Source of the DNA: Chromera velia
Taxonomy: Eukaryota > Sar > Chromeraceae
Reading direction: 5' to 3'
Assembly (NCBI GenBank): GCA_018398765.1
Contig: JAHBMJ010003391.1
Location: 1-10,000, forward strand
DNA length: 10,000 bases
The translations under genes were made by a program, and so were the position numbers. Positions 1-6,539 of the stretch are shown in pieces. Under the pieces are notes generated by a model. The model saw nothing but the letters and a program-made list of their open reading frames with translations, was not told the DNA's origin and did no database searches. Position 1 is the first letter of the stretch, and every line of letters begins with the position of its first letter.

Positions 1-569
1 AATGAGGTCTCCAAATGAAAAATGTGAATTTTTCACAACAGGTTCAAAAATGTTGCTTAAGCCACCCTAGTTGTACGAAGCTTTTTTTACTTTCATTCAA
101 TGCTATATGGTGGGAGATTTACTACAAAAAAAATCAGCTTCTGGTGTGGCCTATTTCTTAAGCTATGATAAATCTAGTATTTGAAAGAATTACTTGACAA
201 CCGGTAGATAAGTGCCCTTTAAGTAATAATCAACTCTAGAAATTAGTATCAATAGGATAGGATAAGATCAGATAGATAGAAATAGGATTAATGTTCCGGG
301 TTGCCCCGCGGTCAACTGCCGGGCCTCGACTTGTACGTACAATGACAGAGTAACAATGTGTTCAAGTCTATTTTTGAGGGTGAATCAAGGTCTGCACGGC
401 CCATTGGGAGCAATTAATGGTGGCGCCCCTACAAAGACCGTGCGGGCCCGCGGCTCTGTTCATGTATCCTCAGCTAAATCAAACTACAGGTGCTCCACTA
501 CAAAAACCATGCACGTCCCACCACCATCCATGCGTGCCAAACGTGCGTGAAGAACTAAAAAACCACTGC
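1..569. other. Intergenic or intronic DNA without a supportable gene
   Basis: The first 300 bases are AT-rich with frequent stops in all frames. A short degenerate GATA-type run lies near 253-285, and a 12-bp palindrome TTGTACGTACAA at 331-342. From about 390 to 548 the base composition rises in GC, and two stretches about 70 bp apart resemble each other (near 419 and 489, sharing CTACAAARACC). The only open frame (356-550, 64 codons) has no recognisable protein character and overlaps this repeat, so it is not called as a gene. Upstream exons of the plus-strand exon at 2858 could lie here, but none is visible. Confidence 0.5.
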
Positions 570-650
570 TTCCCCAAAATGCCTTAAAATCACTGTCACC
601 AATCCACCATATATCCGTCCTTCCATAAGCATCCCCTCCTATTTCTAAAC
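570..650 (-). repeat. 81-bp dispersed repeat, copy 1 (inverted)
   Basis: Read on the minus strand the unit begins GTTTAGAAATAGG and ends CATTTTGGGGAA. It matches the other copies almost base for base in the central part (GGTGACAGTGATTTTAAGGC). It is the only copy in this orientation. It lies left of the transposase relic and faces the three copies on its right side, so copy 1 and copies 2-4 form an inverted pair around the relic. The G run seen in the other copies is here broken into GGAGGGG. Confidence 0.9.
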
Positions 651-862
651 TCAAAGAAAACAAAGACCATGACGACTAAGAGATTTCTCTATCACTGACG
701 GGAGCCTTCAGTGTCCACATTTCAGATTGTTCACAGATAGACCAAGTCCGTTTCGCTTGAGGCCAACCAGTGTCTGATCTGGTTTTCAAAACCATGTGGA
801 GAAGACACAGAGCAGGGGTCCTTCCGAAAATGAAGGAAAACCCAATCAAGTCGGCTGTTTAA

Positions 863-1771
863 GCTCTTCTCTTTGACGACATAGCAGCAGAAGAACGCTG
901 TCTATCGTTTTTTGTTGTGAAAAGACTTCTTCTTGAAGTCCCACTTTATGGTTGCAAGACGGACAGCGACTGTTATCCAATGACAAAAGTCTCTGATAAG
1001 CCATTCTTCTGGAGATGCCGTCGAAAGAGATCATGTCCAAGACACGGCACCTCGATGTCAGAGAGATCGGGAACGATTGCAAACGGTTCTCCACTGTTCT
1101 ATGCACACTTCGTGATGTTCGTATACAATACTACAAGTTCCTCAAACGAGATATTTTTTCCTCTGTAGAAGCTGAGGGCTATGTAAGTGGCCTAACAATC
1201 ATGAGGATGTTCGACCTGTTTCAAAAAATTATTTCAGCTGATATTCAGGAGATCAGGAAAAAAGACAAGATCGGGGGGGAAAGGGAAACAGTAGAAGGAG
1301 ACGAGAGCAATGTTATGTTTTCAAAAAGAAAAAACAATCGAGGGAGGCGACTGAGGGGGGGAGGATGGGTAGACTAAGTAGGAGCAGTGGAGAAAGCGAG
1401 TACGTCTGTCAGTTGTGAAACACAGGGATCAGGAGACCCTGAGAGAATTCATGCAGAAAAATGTAGACGGCAAATCTCGCTACTTCTCAGATGAATGGGC
1501 AGCTACAGAGAAGCCGGCGAGAAGACACTTTGCCTATTATGACACAGTGTGCCACAAAAAGTGGTTCCGCAACAGATAGACCATGTCCATACGAACACAA
1601 TCGAGGCAACTTGGAGAGTGGTCAAGGCTTTTGTTCCACGAAGATACTTTAGCAAGGACATACTCCAACAGAGTCTCGATGAGTGTGAATGGCCGGAGTT
1701 GAGAATTTGATCACAACCTCTGGGAAACATTCTGGGAGGCAGCAAGAAGGTTCACCTTCAGAGTCATCAGG
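863..1771 (+). pseudogene. Decayed Merlin/IS1016-family (ISXO2-like DDE) transposase
   Basis: The pieces of this protein appear in order along the plus strand, in shifting frames. From 863 to about 1110 the frame has the cysteine pattern of the family's N-terminal zinc-ribbon-like part (GCKTDSDC, then WRCRRKRSCP). The next frame (about 1110-1375) carries IGGERETVEGDES followed by KRKNNRGRR, matching the family block around the first catalytic Asp (codon at 1300), and ends at a TAG. After a shift, YFSDEWAA holds the second Asp (codon at 1490). After another shift, VHTNTIEATWRVVKAF holds the Glu (codon at 1603) in the typical N-T-I-E-x-x-W-x-x-x-K setting. A last shift gives NLWETFWEA. Known members cut and paste DNA through a DDE catalytic domain. 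Three or more frame changes and several stops show that this copy is inactive. Assignment is by motif order, not by search. Confidence 0.82.
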
Positions 1772-1829
1772 TAGGTCACCTGTCTCTCTCTGTCTCTGAA
1801 CGTCTATCCGATTGTCTGTCTGTTTGTTT

Positions 1830-1969
1830 GCAAACCCCCCCACTAGAGGTGGTGGTAGCGGAGAGTGGTCTCTTTGTCTGTCTGCTTTTGATTATAATTG
1901 CGAACCCACCCAGTAGAGGTGGCAGTAGCGGAGAGTGGTTTCTTTGTCTGTCTGCTTTTGATTGTCTGT
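1830..1969 (+). repeat. 70-bp tandem duplication, two copies
   Basis: Two adjacent units with a period of 70 bp start at 1830 (GCAAACCCCCCCACTAGAGG) and 1900 (GCGAACCCACCCAGTAGAGG). Both run through AGCGGAGAGTGG and end in TCTTTGTCTGTCTGCTTTTG. The unit's right part is a short TCTG run, so this duplication merges into the TCTG array that follows. No coding role is suggested. Confidence 0.85.
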
Positions 1970-2230
1970 ACGTCAGTCTGTCCGTTTATTTTGTTTCTTT
2001 TCCTCTGTGTCCAATTGGGTGTTTATTTATCTTGGCACCTGTCTGTCTGTCTGTCCGCCTGTCTATCTGTTCTTCTATTTATCTGTTCATCTGTCTGTCT
2101 GCCTGTCTGTCTGTCTGTCTCTCTCTCTGTCAGTCTCTCTCTCTGTCTGTCTATCTATCTGGCTGGCTGTCTGTCTGTCTCTCTGTCTGACAGTGTCTGT
2201 CCATCTGTCTGTCTCTCTGTCTATCTGTTC

Positions 2231-2262
<32 letters not shown>

Positions 2263-2333
2263 TTCCCTCTGTTTGTCTGTCTGTTTGTCTGTCTGTCTGT
2301 CTCTCTGTCCGTGTCCGTCTGCCTGTCTGTTTG
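1970..2333 (+). repeat. TCTG tetranucleotide array (first block)
   Basis: The stretch is dominated by GTCT/TCTG repeats with scattered TCTC, TATC and TTTG variants, and is densest from 2041. Long open frames through it encode only Cys-Leu-Ser-Val periodic peptides, because a pure tetranucleotide array has no stop in some frames. They are artefacts of the array. The array sits between the transposase relic and the first right-hand copy of the 81-bp repeat. Confidence 0.92.
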
Positions 2334-2414
2334 GTTTAGAAATAAAGGGGGGTGCTTATGGAAAGATGGATGTATGGTGGATTGGTGACAGTGATTTTAA
2401 GGCATTTTGGGGAA
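2334..2414 (+). repeat. 81-bp dispersed repeat, copy 2
   Basis: It begins GTTTAGAAATAAAGGGGGG and ends GGCATTTTGGGGAA. It directly follows a TCTG array ending GCCTGTCTGTTTG and is followed by CCTTACTGTCCG and a second TCTG array. The shared flanks with copy 3 show that repeat plus TCTG array was duplicated as one larger unit of about 244 bp. Confidence 0.92.
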
Positions 2415-2577
2415 CCTTACTGTCCGTCTGTCTGTCTGTTCGTCTATCTGTCTGTTTGTTTGTCTGTCTGTCTCTCTGTCTCTCTGTCTCTCTGTTCTAT
2501 CTGTCTCTTTGTCTGTCTGTTCGTCTGTCTGTCTGTCTGTCTGTCTCTCTATCCGTGTCCGTCTGCCTGTCTGTTTG
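2415..2577 (+). repeat. TCTG tetranucleotide array (second block)
   Basis: Same type as the block before copy 2, with GTCTGTCTG runs interrupted by TCTC and TATC. Its last 30 bases (CCGTGTCCGTCTGCCTGTCT and onward) are nearly identical to the end of the first block. This supports segmental duplication of array end plus 81-bp unit. Confidence 0.92.
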
Positions 2578-2658
2578 GTTTAGAAATAGGGGGGGGTGCT
2601 TATGGAAGGATGGATGTATGGTGGATTAGTGACAGTGATTTTAAGGCATTTTGGGGAA
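2578..2658 (+). repeat. 81-bp dispersed repeat, copy 3
   Basis: It begins GTTTAGAAATAGGGGGGGGT and ends GGCATTTTGGGGAA, with eight Gs after ATA. Copy 4 follows in direct orientation after a spacer of about 17 bases, giving a period of 98 bp between the two. Confidence 0.92.
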
Positions 2659-2675
2659 CCTTACCTGTCTGTTTG

Positions 2676-2754
2676 GTTTAGAAATAGGGGGGGGTGCTTA
2701 TAGAAGGATGGATGTATGGTGGATTGGTGACAGTGATTTTAAGGCATTTTGGGG
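2676..2754 (+). repeat. 81-bp dispersed repeat, copy 4
   Basis: It begins GTTTAGAAATAGGGGGGGGT and ends CATTTTGGGG. The last two bases differ from the AA found in most copies, and the flank changes to TACCGAATC, so this is the right-hand edge of the local cluster. A pyrimidine-rich stretch follows that leads into the 3' splice site at 2857. Confidence 0.9.
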
Positions 2755-2857
2755 TACCGAATCTCTTGCTCTCACTTCTACTCTTCCTGTTTCTCACTCT
2801 TTGAAATTCTCCTTATCTATCTTTTACTCTTTCGCTCTCTACTGATGTGGATTACAG

Positions 2858-3437
2858 GAGGACACCGGAAGTTGATGCTGTTGTCCACGAGGAGAACTTG
2901 TGGAAAGAGGCAGTAAGAGAAGTTGTTGCCGAAGAAAAGAAGCAGCTGAGAGAAGAGGAGCGAAACTTTAAGGCAACCGAAGAGGCTAAGCTCTTCAACA
3001 AGTGGAAGTTTACAGCTGAATTTGTTGTCAATGAGGAAGAGGAATTGGAAAAGGAGAGAGATGAGAAAGGGAAGAGAGTGGAGGATCTGTATTCTAATGC
3101 CCGAAGGTATCCTCGTGGAACGGTTCCAGAACCAGCTCCTCTGCCACCACTGTTTCCACCTCCTCTTCCGCAGGTGAAGTCAACAATCGAGTCGTCGGCG
3201 ATGACCACCATCACACAGGTGCCCGAGCAACTTCGAGAGACGTACAGGGAGAAGGAGAAAATGAGACTCACGGACATTGGAGGAGAGGTCATTCGAGAGG
3301 TTCCCGAGCAACTGCTGAACCTCATAAAACAGCCGAAGATCTCACCGGCAACCCTACAGACTCCGCCACCCACCATTCTGAGTCCCCCACCTCCACCGAC
3401 TCTTAGTGCTCCATGGTCTTATTTTCCTCCCATGTAG
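2858..3437 (+). CDS. Exon of an unrecognised charged, proline-rich protein
   Basis: A pyrimidine-rich tract (about 2765-2840) and CTACTGATGTGGATTACAG form a good 3' splice site ending at 2857. The frame entered there lacks an ATG start, so this is read as an internal or last exon with one or more exons upstream. The frame stays open to TAG at 3435-3437. About the first 80 residues are dominated by Glu, Lys and Arg and look like a long helix or coiled coil. Then come a proline-rich stretch (EPAPLPPLFPPPLP), a second charged part in which VPEQL occurs twice about 35 residues apart, and a Pro-rich end (SPPPPPTLSAPWSYFPPM). No known domain was recognised. The stop lies in CCTCCCATGTAGG, which itself resembles a 3' splice site, and a donor-like AAGGTATCC occurs near 3105, so the true exon end may differ. 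The repeats upstream would then lie in an intron. Confidence 0.6.
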
Positions 3438-3528
3438 GAACCTCCGTCAAAGGTCGTTTTCCAGACTTTTTAGTCCACTATGGTCTCTCTATCTTTTCAG
3501 GTAGATACCTCCTTCAAAGCCCTACCCC
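3438..3528 (+). other. Short spacer with two acceptor-like pyrimidine tracts
   Basis: After the TAG, the sequence GGAACCTCCGTCAAAGG is echoed about 70 bases later by GATACCTCCTTCAAAGC. The second of these follows a strong tract and AG (TCTCTATCTTTTCAG, ending near 3500). This may be a duplicated exon start, or non-coding sequence downstream of the gene. No open frame is long enough to decide. It ends in the left target-site copy (3519-3527) of the next element. Confidence 0.35.
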
Positions 3529-4105
3529 TAGGGGGGGGCACTTCAGCCGGTTACACCATGGTTACTGACCCTATACCCCCCCCCTACAATGCATGACATG
3601 TAACCATCAGTCAAAAGTGGTGCCAATCGATTAGTTACGTGCGGTTACTCATAAAACTGGCTTTAAGATTGTTAAATAATTCAGGTTATGGTCAAAAATG
3701 ATAAAAAATGATGTGTCATACTTACTTTACCCCCAAACCCCCCATAACCAGGTAATCCGTAACCTTTTTTGACCCCTCTCAAAAATGAAGTAACCTCCCT
3801 CAAAAAGCATTTAAACGTGTTCTAAACATTATTTTAAATATTTTTAAAAGTTAAAAATTTGGTCGGTTACTGAGGTTAAAATGCTTGTAACCGGGTAACC
3901 TGTAACCTCTTTGTGTGATAAAGATAAAAAGGGGGTAACCCAAAGTAACCACGTAGCCTACACTTCAAAAACATCAGATTTTGATGTGACTTGACCAAGC
4001 AGAGCTCCAGGTTGCCTGACTAGCTCGCAAAAATCTGTTTTTGTTCATATTTTATGTCATTCTGGGCTCAAAATCTACCATAACCTTCCAGAGTGCCCCC
4101 CCTTA
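3529..4105. mobile_element. Non-autonomous DNA transposon (MITE-like) with G-run inverted termini
   Basis: The left end TAGGGGGGGGCACT (3529-3542) is mirrored by the right end AGTGCCCCCCCTTA (4092-4105). The same nine bases GCCCTACCC lie immediately outside, at 3519-3527 and 4106-4114, with one extra C on the left. Terminal inverted repeats plus a 9-bp direct duplication mark insertion of a DNA transposon. At about 577 bp, with no open frame, it cannot code for a transposase. The interior carries many copies of GGTTAC/GTAACC in both orientations, dense near 3549-3570, 3752-3770 and 3865-3945. Such clustered short motifs are what transposase-binding subterminal repeats look like in hAT- and Mutator-type elements. 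A 9-bp duplication is compatible with Mutator- or Merlin-type integration; the superfamily is not settled. Confidence 0.75.
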
Positions 4106-4114
4106 GCCCTACCC

Positions 4115-4835
4115 AGTCACAAAATTTCGTAATCAGTTAATTAATAAATATCTATGATGATATTACAAAAGAAATAATATTAGTTATTAAAATCATGATA
4201 CCAATATTTAAAGAGAAAACAGTTGGTCTAAAACGCCTATGAATATCTAGTAATTCAAACTCTATACTATCACGATGTATTCTATTGCTTTTACTAGAGA
4301 TTTCTAATTACTAATTCTTAAAGTCACGATCATGGCTCTAAGAAACTTGAAATTTAAAAATTTAGGCTTTATATTTTATTAAGTTCTAATTCTCGAGATT
4401 CTTAGTGAACCTTGTCACCTGATATCCCAATTAAACTAAAAATACATTATAATAGCATCTTTAAGACTTATACTAGAAACGTTTAGAAGAAAAGCCTGTA
4501 TTGACTCACAATCCCTACTTCAATAATTTTATAGTAAAAGAAGCGAGTACGTTTGAATTTGCTTAATTAGATGCCGATAAATTTATTAAAAAATAGATGA
4601 AATAAGAATAGTCAATTCTTAAATCGCTTTTTAATTTATCTCCACTCTAAAATACCAGAAAACCCTAGTAACATTTTATAGCTAGAGTCCGTCGATATCG
4701 TTTTCATTTTTAATTTAACAGTTTTAACTTAAAAAGAATTTAAAGCAATTTTACGCTTCAATTTCTGTCCTTTCATTTCTTCTCTCTGATTATGGTCTCC
4801 GCAGACAGGAGCTACCAAGAAAACATGAGAAATTG
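4115..4835. other. AT-rich island without genes
   Basis: Composition changes sharply at the right edge of the G-run transposon. About 600 bases (to roughly 4740) are strongly A+T-rich, with stops in all frames and no long open frame. Short motifs such as TTTAGAA and TTAATTAATAAATA recur without clear periodicity. It separates the convergent ends of the plus-strand exon at 2858 and the minus-strand gene, so it could hold the 3' ends of both. It could also be an inserted AT-rich fragment, for example from an organelle. I recognised no organelle gene in it. Confidence 0.5.
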
Positions 4836-4837
4836 AA

Positions 4838-5173
4838 TTTCTGTTGACTGAAGTCACACACGGATCAAGAAGAGAGGGGAGGGATGGAACGACAGGAGGA
4901 TTCTGTAGGATACGGAGAGGAAGACGAGTGTGACATAGAAAAGAACCAGAAAAAGGGGACAAATGAACTCCCATCGATACAGACCCCTGAATTATAAAAG
5001 AGAGATTCTCTTGACTAAAGCCACACAGGCATCGAGAAGAGTTGGGAGGGATGAAACGACAGGAGGATGCAGTAGGATACGGAGAGGAGGACGAGCGTGA
5101 TATGGAAAAAACCCAATGAAAGGGGAAAAATCAGCTCCCATCAATACGGACCCCTGAAGTACAAAAGAGAGTC
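4838..5173. repeat. 167-bp tandem duplication, two diverged copies
   Basis: Two adjacent units share GACAGGAGGAT, AGGATACGGAGAGGA and ACGGACCCCTGAA-like blocks at a spacing of 167 bp (for example the CCCCTGA blocks near 4983 and 5150). The period is not a multiple of three, so a frame cannot run through both in register. On the minus strand each unit begins with a pyrimidine tract and TTCAG before GGGTC, resembling a 3' splice site. The unit could be a duplicated terminal exon or 3' untranslated sequence of the minus-strand gene. The copies have diverged by substitutions and small indels, so the event is not recent. Confidence 0.8.
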
Positions 5174-5318
5174 TCAGACCAAAGACGGATGGACACACTT
5201 TCAATCGAGAAAGGAATGCATCCCTCCACAGACTTATCATCTGTCACGTTTGTTGCAATGTTGCTCCACCCCTCAAAAAGAATCTCTCCATCGGGGTTGC
5301 GCTCGAGGTCTACTTCTA
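5131..5318 (-). CDS. Candidate further exon of the minus-strand signal-peptide gene
   Basis: On the minus strand an open frame follows GAGTAACAG (possible 3' splice site ending at 5319) and runs about 62 codons to TGA at 5131-5133. It has a natural-looking composition (GEILFEGWSNIAT, then SVSIRLWSETLF). All nearby AGs would be entered in phase 1, like the exons upstream, and CCTAATATTATT before them could serve as a branch site. Against it, no good phase-1 donor is found in the preceding exon; the candidates (near CGCG/GTCCCG) are poor and would give a very short intron. The stop falls in the right-hand copy of the 167-bp duplication. No known domain was recognised. Confidence 0.35.
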
Positions 5319-5325
5319 CTGTTAC

Positions 5326-5618
5326 TCAAATAATATTAGGCAAATCCTCGGCTGGACGAGATCTCCCGGGACCGCGTTCGAGGCCATCTATAGAGCGGAA
5401 ATTGGTCCATACTTGTTGATCACAGCACCAATGTTTCTTCGCTTTCAGCTCGTCTGAAGGTCCGGGACAAGAACAAGAGGACGAGGAATCAGAAAAGATT
5501 CCACCAATTGTTAATCGAATGAACTCTGAGATCCTCCATGATGCACCGTGTATACTATTGGCTACGTGTCCATCTCCAACGCCTTCTACCAACAGGAAGA
5601 TTCTGGTCTGATGCCCAG
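5326..5618 (-). CDS. Exon 5 of the minus-strand signal-peptide gene (end uncertain)
   Basis: The minus-strand frame begins after CATATCCTGCAG (3' splice site ending at 5619), entered in phase 1 to match exon 4. It stays open to TGA at 5326. The peptide has a hydrophobic and Gly-rich first half (RIFLLVEGVGDG, then RISEFIRLTIGGIF), then a Ser/Cys-rich part (SDSSSSCSCPGP) and KKHWCCDQQVW. An alternative 3' splice site, CTTCCTGTTGGTAG, 34 bases further in, is also in phase 1. Whether the exon ends at the stop or is spliced to 5318 is not resolved; CAA/GTATGG at about 5412 is donor-like but in the wrong phase for that acceptor. No family was recognised. Confidence 0.5.
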
Positions 5619-5667
5619 CTGCAGGATATGATGTCAACACGTTCTTAAGACAGAAAATCACAGTTAC
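5619..5667 (-). other. Intron 4 of the minus-strand gene (49 nt, tentative)
   Basis: On the minus strand it begins GTAACTGTG and ends TTGACATCATATCCTGCAG. Removing it joins two open frames in phase 1 and avoids the stops that close each frame alone. At 49 nt it is much shorter than the other introns here. An equally phased donor CCTG/GTCAGT about 45 bases upstream would give an intron of roughly 95 nt. Confidence 0.5.
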
Positions 5668-5931
5668 CGGCACTACTACTAAAAAAACCGGAGAGGAACT
5701 GAGTAGACTGACCAGGTGACACCGCGGAGGCATCCGTTGGACGCGAGGAAGCAGGAGTGGAAGGAGTAGGAAGAGGGGGAGAGCCAGCTGCCGAATGCTG
5801 AGTAGTTGTTAGAAGAAGCCTAGACGACGCGATTCTCCCCGACGTCGCCCCAGTGGGAGAACCTCTAGAACCACTATCAGCTCGTGAGGCCTTCTCAGCT
5901 TCTTCCACCAAAATATTTTGGAGCATCTCTC
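5668..5931 (-). CDS. Exon 4 of the minus-strand gene: Ser/Thr/Pro-rich linker
   Basis: The minus-strand frame is entered after GTGTTCTGTTTGTCAG (3' splice site ending at 5932) in phase 1, and leaves at GCCG/GTAACT in phase 1, so its 264 nt are a whole number of codons. It begins with a short amphipathic helix (EMLQNILVEEAEKA). About 65 residues rich in Ser, Thr, Pro, Ala and Gly follow, ending FLSGFFSSSA. A linker of this kind would be flexible and, in a secreted protein, a likely O-glycosylation region; that is inference. Without splicing the frame stops 18 nt after the donor. Confidence 0.6.
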
Positions 5932-5998
5932 CTGACAAACAGAACACGTAATCGATACATATTGCGTTCTTTTCAATCTATAAAATTATTCAGAGAAC

Positions 5999-6076
5999 GT
6001 TTAGAAGTAGGGGGGGGTGGTTATGGAAGGATGGATGTATGGTGTATTGGTGACGGTCATTTGAAGGCATTTTGGG
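5999..6076 (+). repeat. 81-bp dispersed repeat, copy 5
   Basis: It begins GTTTAGAAGTAGGGGGGGGT and ends GGCATTTTGGG, and is the most diverged of the copies (TGACGGTCATTTGAAGG in the centre). Its left flank, TTTTCAATCTATAAAATTAT, is repeated before copy 6, so the two copies are parts of a 110-bp tandem duplication. Confidence 0.9.
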
Positions 6077-6108
6077 TCCTTTTCAATCTATGAAATTATT
6101 CAGAGAAC

Positions 6109-6188
6109 GTTTAGAAATAGGGGGGGTACTTATGGAAGGATAAATGTATGGTGGATTGGTGACAGTGATTTTAAGGCATTTTGGGGAA
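6109..6188 (+). repeat. 81-bp dispersed repeat, copy 6
   Basis: It begins GTTTAGAAATAGGGGGGGTA and ends GGCATTTTGGGGAAGCAG. The extra GCAG at the right edge is shared only with copy 1, which suggests that copies 1 and 6 derive from a related source. It lies antisense to the host gene's intron 3. Confidence 0.9.
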
Positions 6189-6206
6189 GCAGAGGAACAC
6201 ACTGAC

Positions 6207-6356
6207 TCATAGTTGACGATGCCATGTAATCTCGAATGGATAAAGCCGTTGCCTGGCTGACAGTCTCGTGAATGATGTTTCTCACGATGTCCATCACGTC
6301 TAGACCGAGAGGAGGCAATGTTATCTTCGAAACAAGACTCAAAAGGTGATTATTAC
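6207..6356 (-). CDS. Exon 3 of the minus-strand gene
   Basis: The minus-strand frame is entered after TGTACATTTTTTCAG (3' splice site ending at 6357) and leaves at ACTATGA/GTCAGT, both in phase 1; its 150 nt are 50 codons. The peptide is mostly helix-forming and mildly hydrophobic: NNHLLSLVSKITLPPLGL, DVMDIVRNIIHETVSQATAL, then SIRDYMASSTM. No domain was recognised. The exon can be joined in frame to either end of exon 2 and to exon 4. Since all its neighbours share phase 1, it could also be skipped without breaking the frame. Confidence 0.62.
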
Positions 6357-6539
6357 CTGAAAAAATGTACATCAGAGAATAGAGAATAAGAGAAAAACAA
6401 TCCTCTCCTGCTCCAAAAACACACTGAGAACACCAAGTAACGTTTCTTATCAGATATCTTTGTCTATTGTCGAAACAGATGTGAGAGAACAAATACAAAA
6501 TAAGAAAACGAAAAAAAGAAAAATCTTCTCCCTACTTGC
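6357..6539 (-). other. Intron 2 of the minus-strand gene, probable GC-AG intron
   Basis: On the minus strand the left border is CTAAAAG/GCAAGT, a near-perfect form of the minor GC donor class, and the right border is TTTTTTCAG. The 183 nt include T-rich stretches and an in-frame TAG directly at the start. Removal joins exon 2 and exon 3 in phase 1. A competing GT donor CCCCAG/GTGCAT at 6743 reaches the same acceptor in the same phase, so this intron may be alternatively spliced. Confidence 0.5.

Larger units (their letters stand above)
570..2754 (+). mobile_element. Possible decayed Merlin-type DNA transposon with about 80-bp inverted termini
   Basis: This interval holds a degenerate IS1016/Merlin-like transposase (863-1771). 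It is bounded by the same 81-bp sequence in opposite orientations: one copy at 570-650, and copies at 2334, 2578 and 2676. Transposase plus flanking inverted repeats is the expected layout of a DNA transposon of about 1.8-2.2 kb, with later expansion of TCTG arrays and duplication of the right end. Against this, no target-site duplication was recognised at the outer edges, the right end is present three times, and two further copies lie alone at 5999-6188. The repeat could therefore be an independent unit that landed on both sides. Confidence 0.4.
5932..6206 (-). other. Intron 3 of the minus-strand gene, holding two 81-bp repeats
   Basis: On the minus strand it begins GTCAGTGTG and ends CTGTTTGTCAG, joining exon 3 to exon 4 in phase 1. 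Almost all of it is made of two copies of the 81-bp repeat and their spacers, so most of its 275 nt came from that repeat. The nearest repeat copy ends about 18 bases from the donor. Without splicing, the minus-strand frame of exon 3 runs on through the repeat and stops at 6130. Confidence 0.6.

Noticed and set aside
356-550. Plus-strand 64-codon frame
   Set aside because: It is short, overlaps a degenerate repeat, and has no protein family features or splice context.
570-580. CCCCAAAA/TTTTGGGG at the end of the 81-bp repeat, resembling a ciliate telomere unit
   Set aside because: It occurs once per repeat copy and is never tandem, so it is not telomeric.
1828-2681. Long overlapping plus-strand frames rich in Cys-Leu-Ser-Val
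   Set aside because: They are translations of TCTG tetranucleotide arrays and of the 81-bp repeat, in several frames at once, with no other coding character.
2334-2754. Regularly spaced similar units that might suggest a CRISPR-like array
   Set aside because: Spacings are unequal (244 and 98 bp), the intervening DNA is low-complexity TCTG, and the setting is a eukaryotic genome.
2852-3376. A 174-codon minus-strand Ser-rich frame
   Set aside because: It is the antisense shadow of the charged, proline-rich exon, which has a convincing splice site and codon character on the plus strand.
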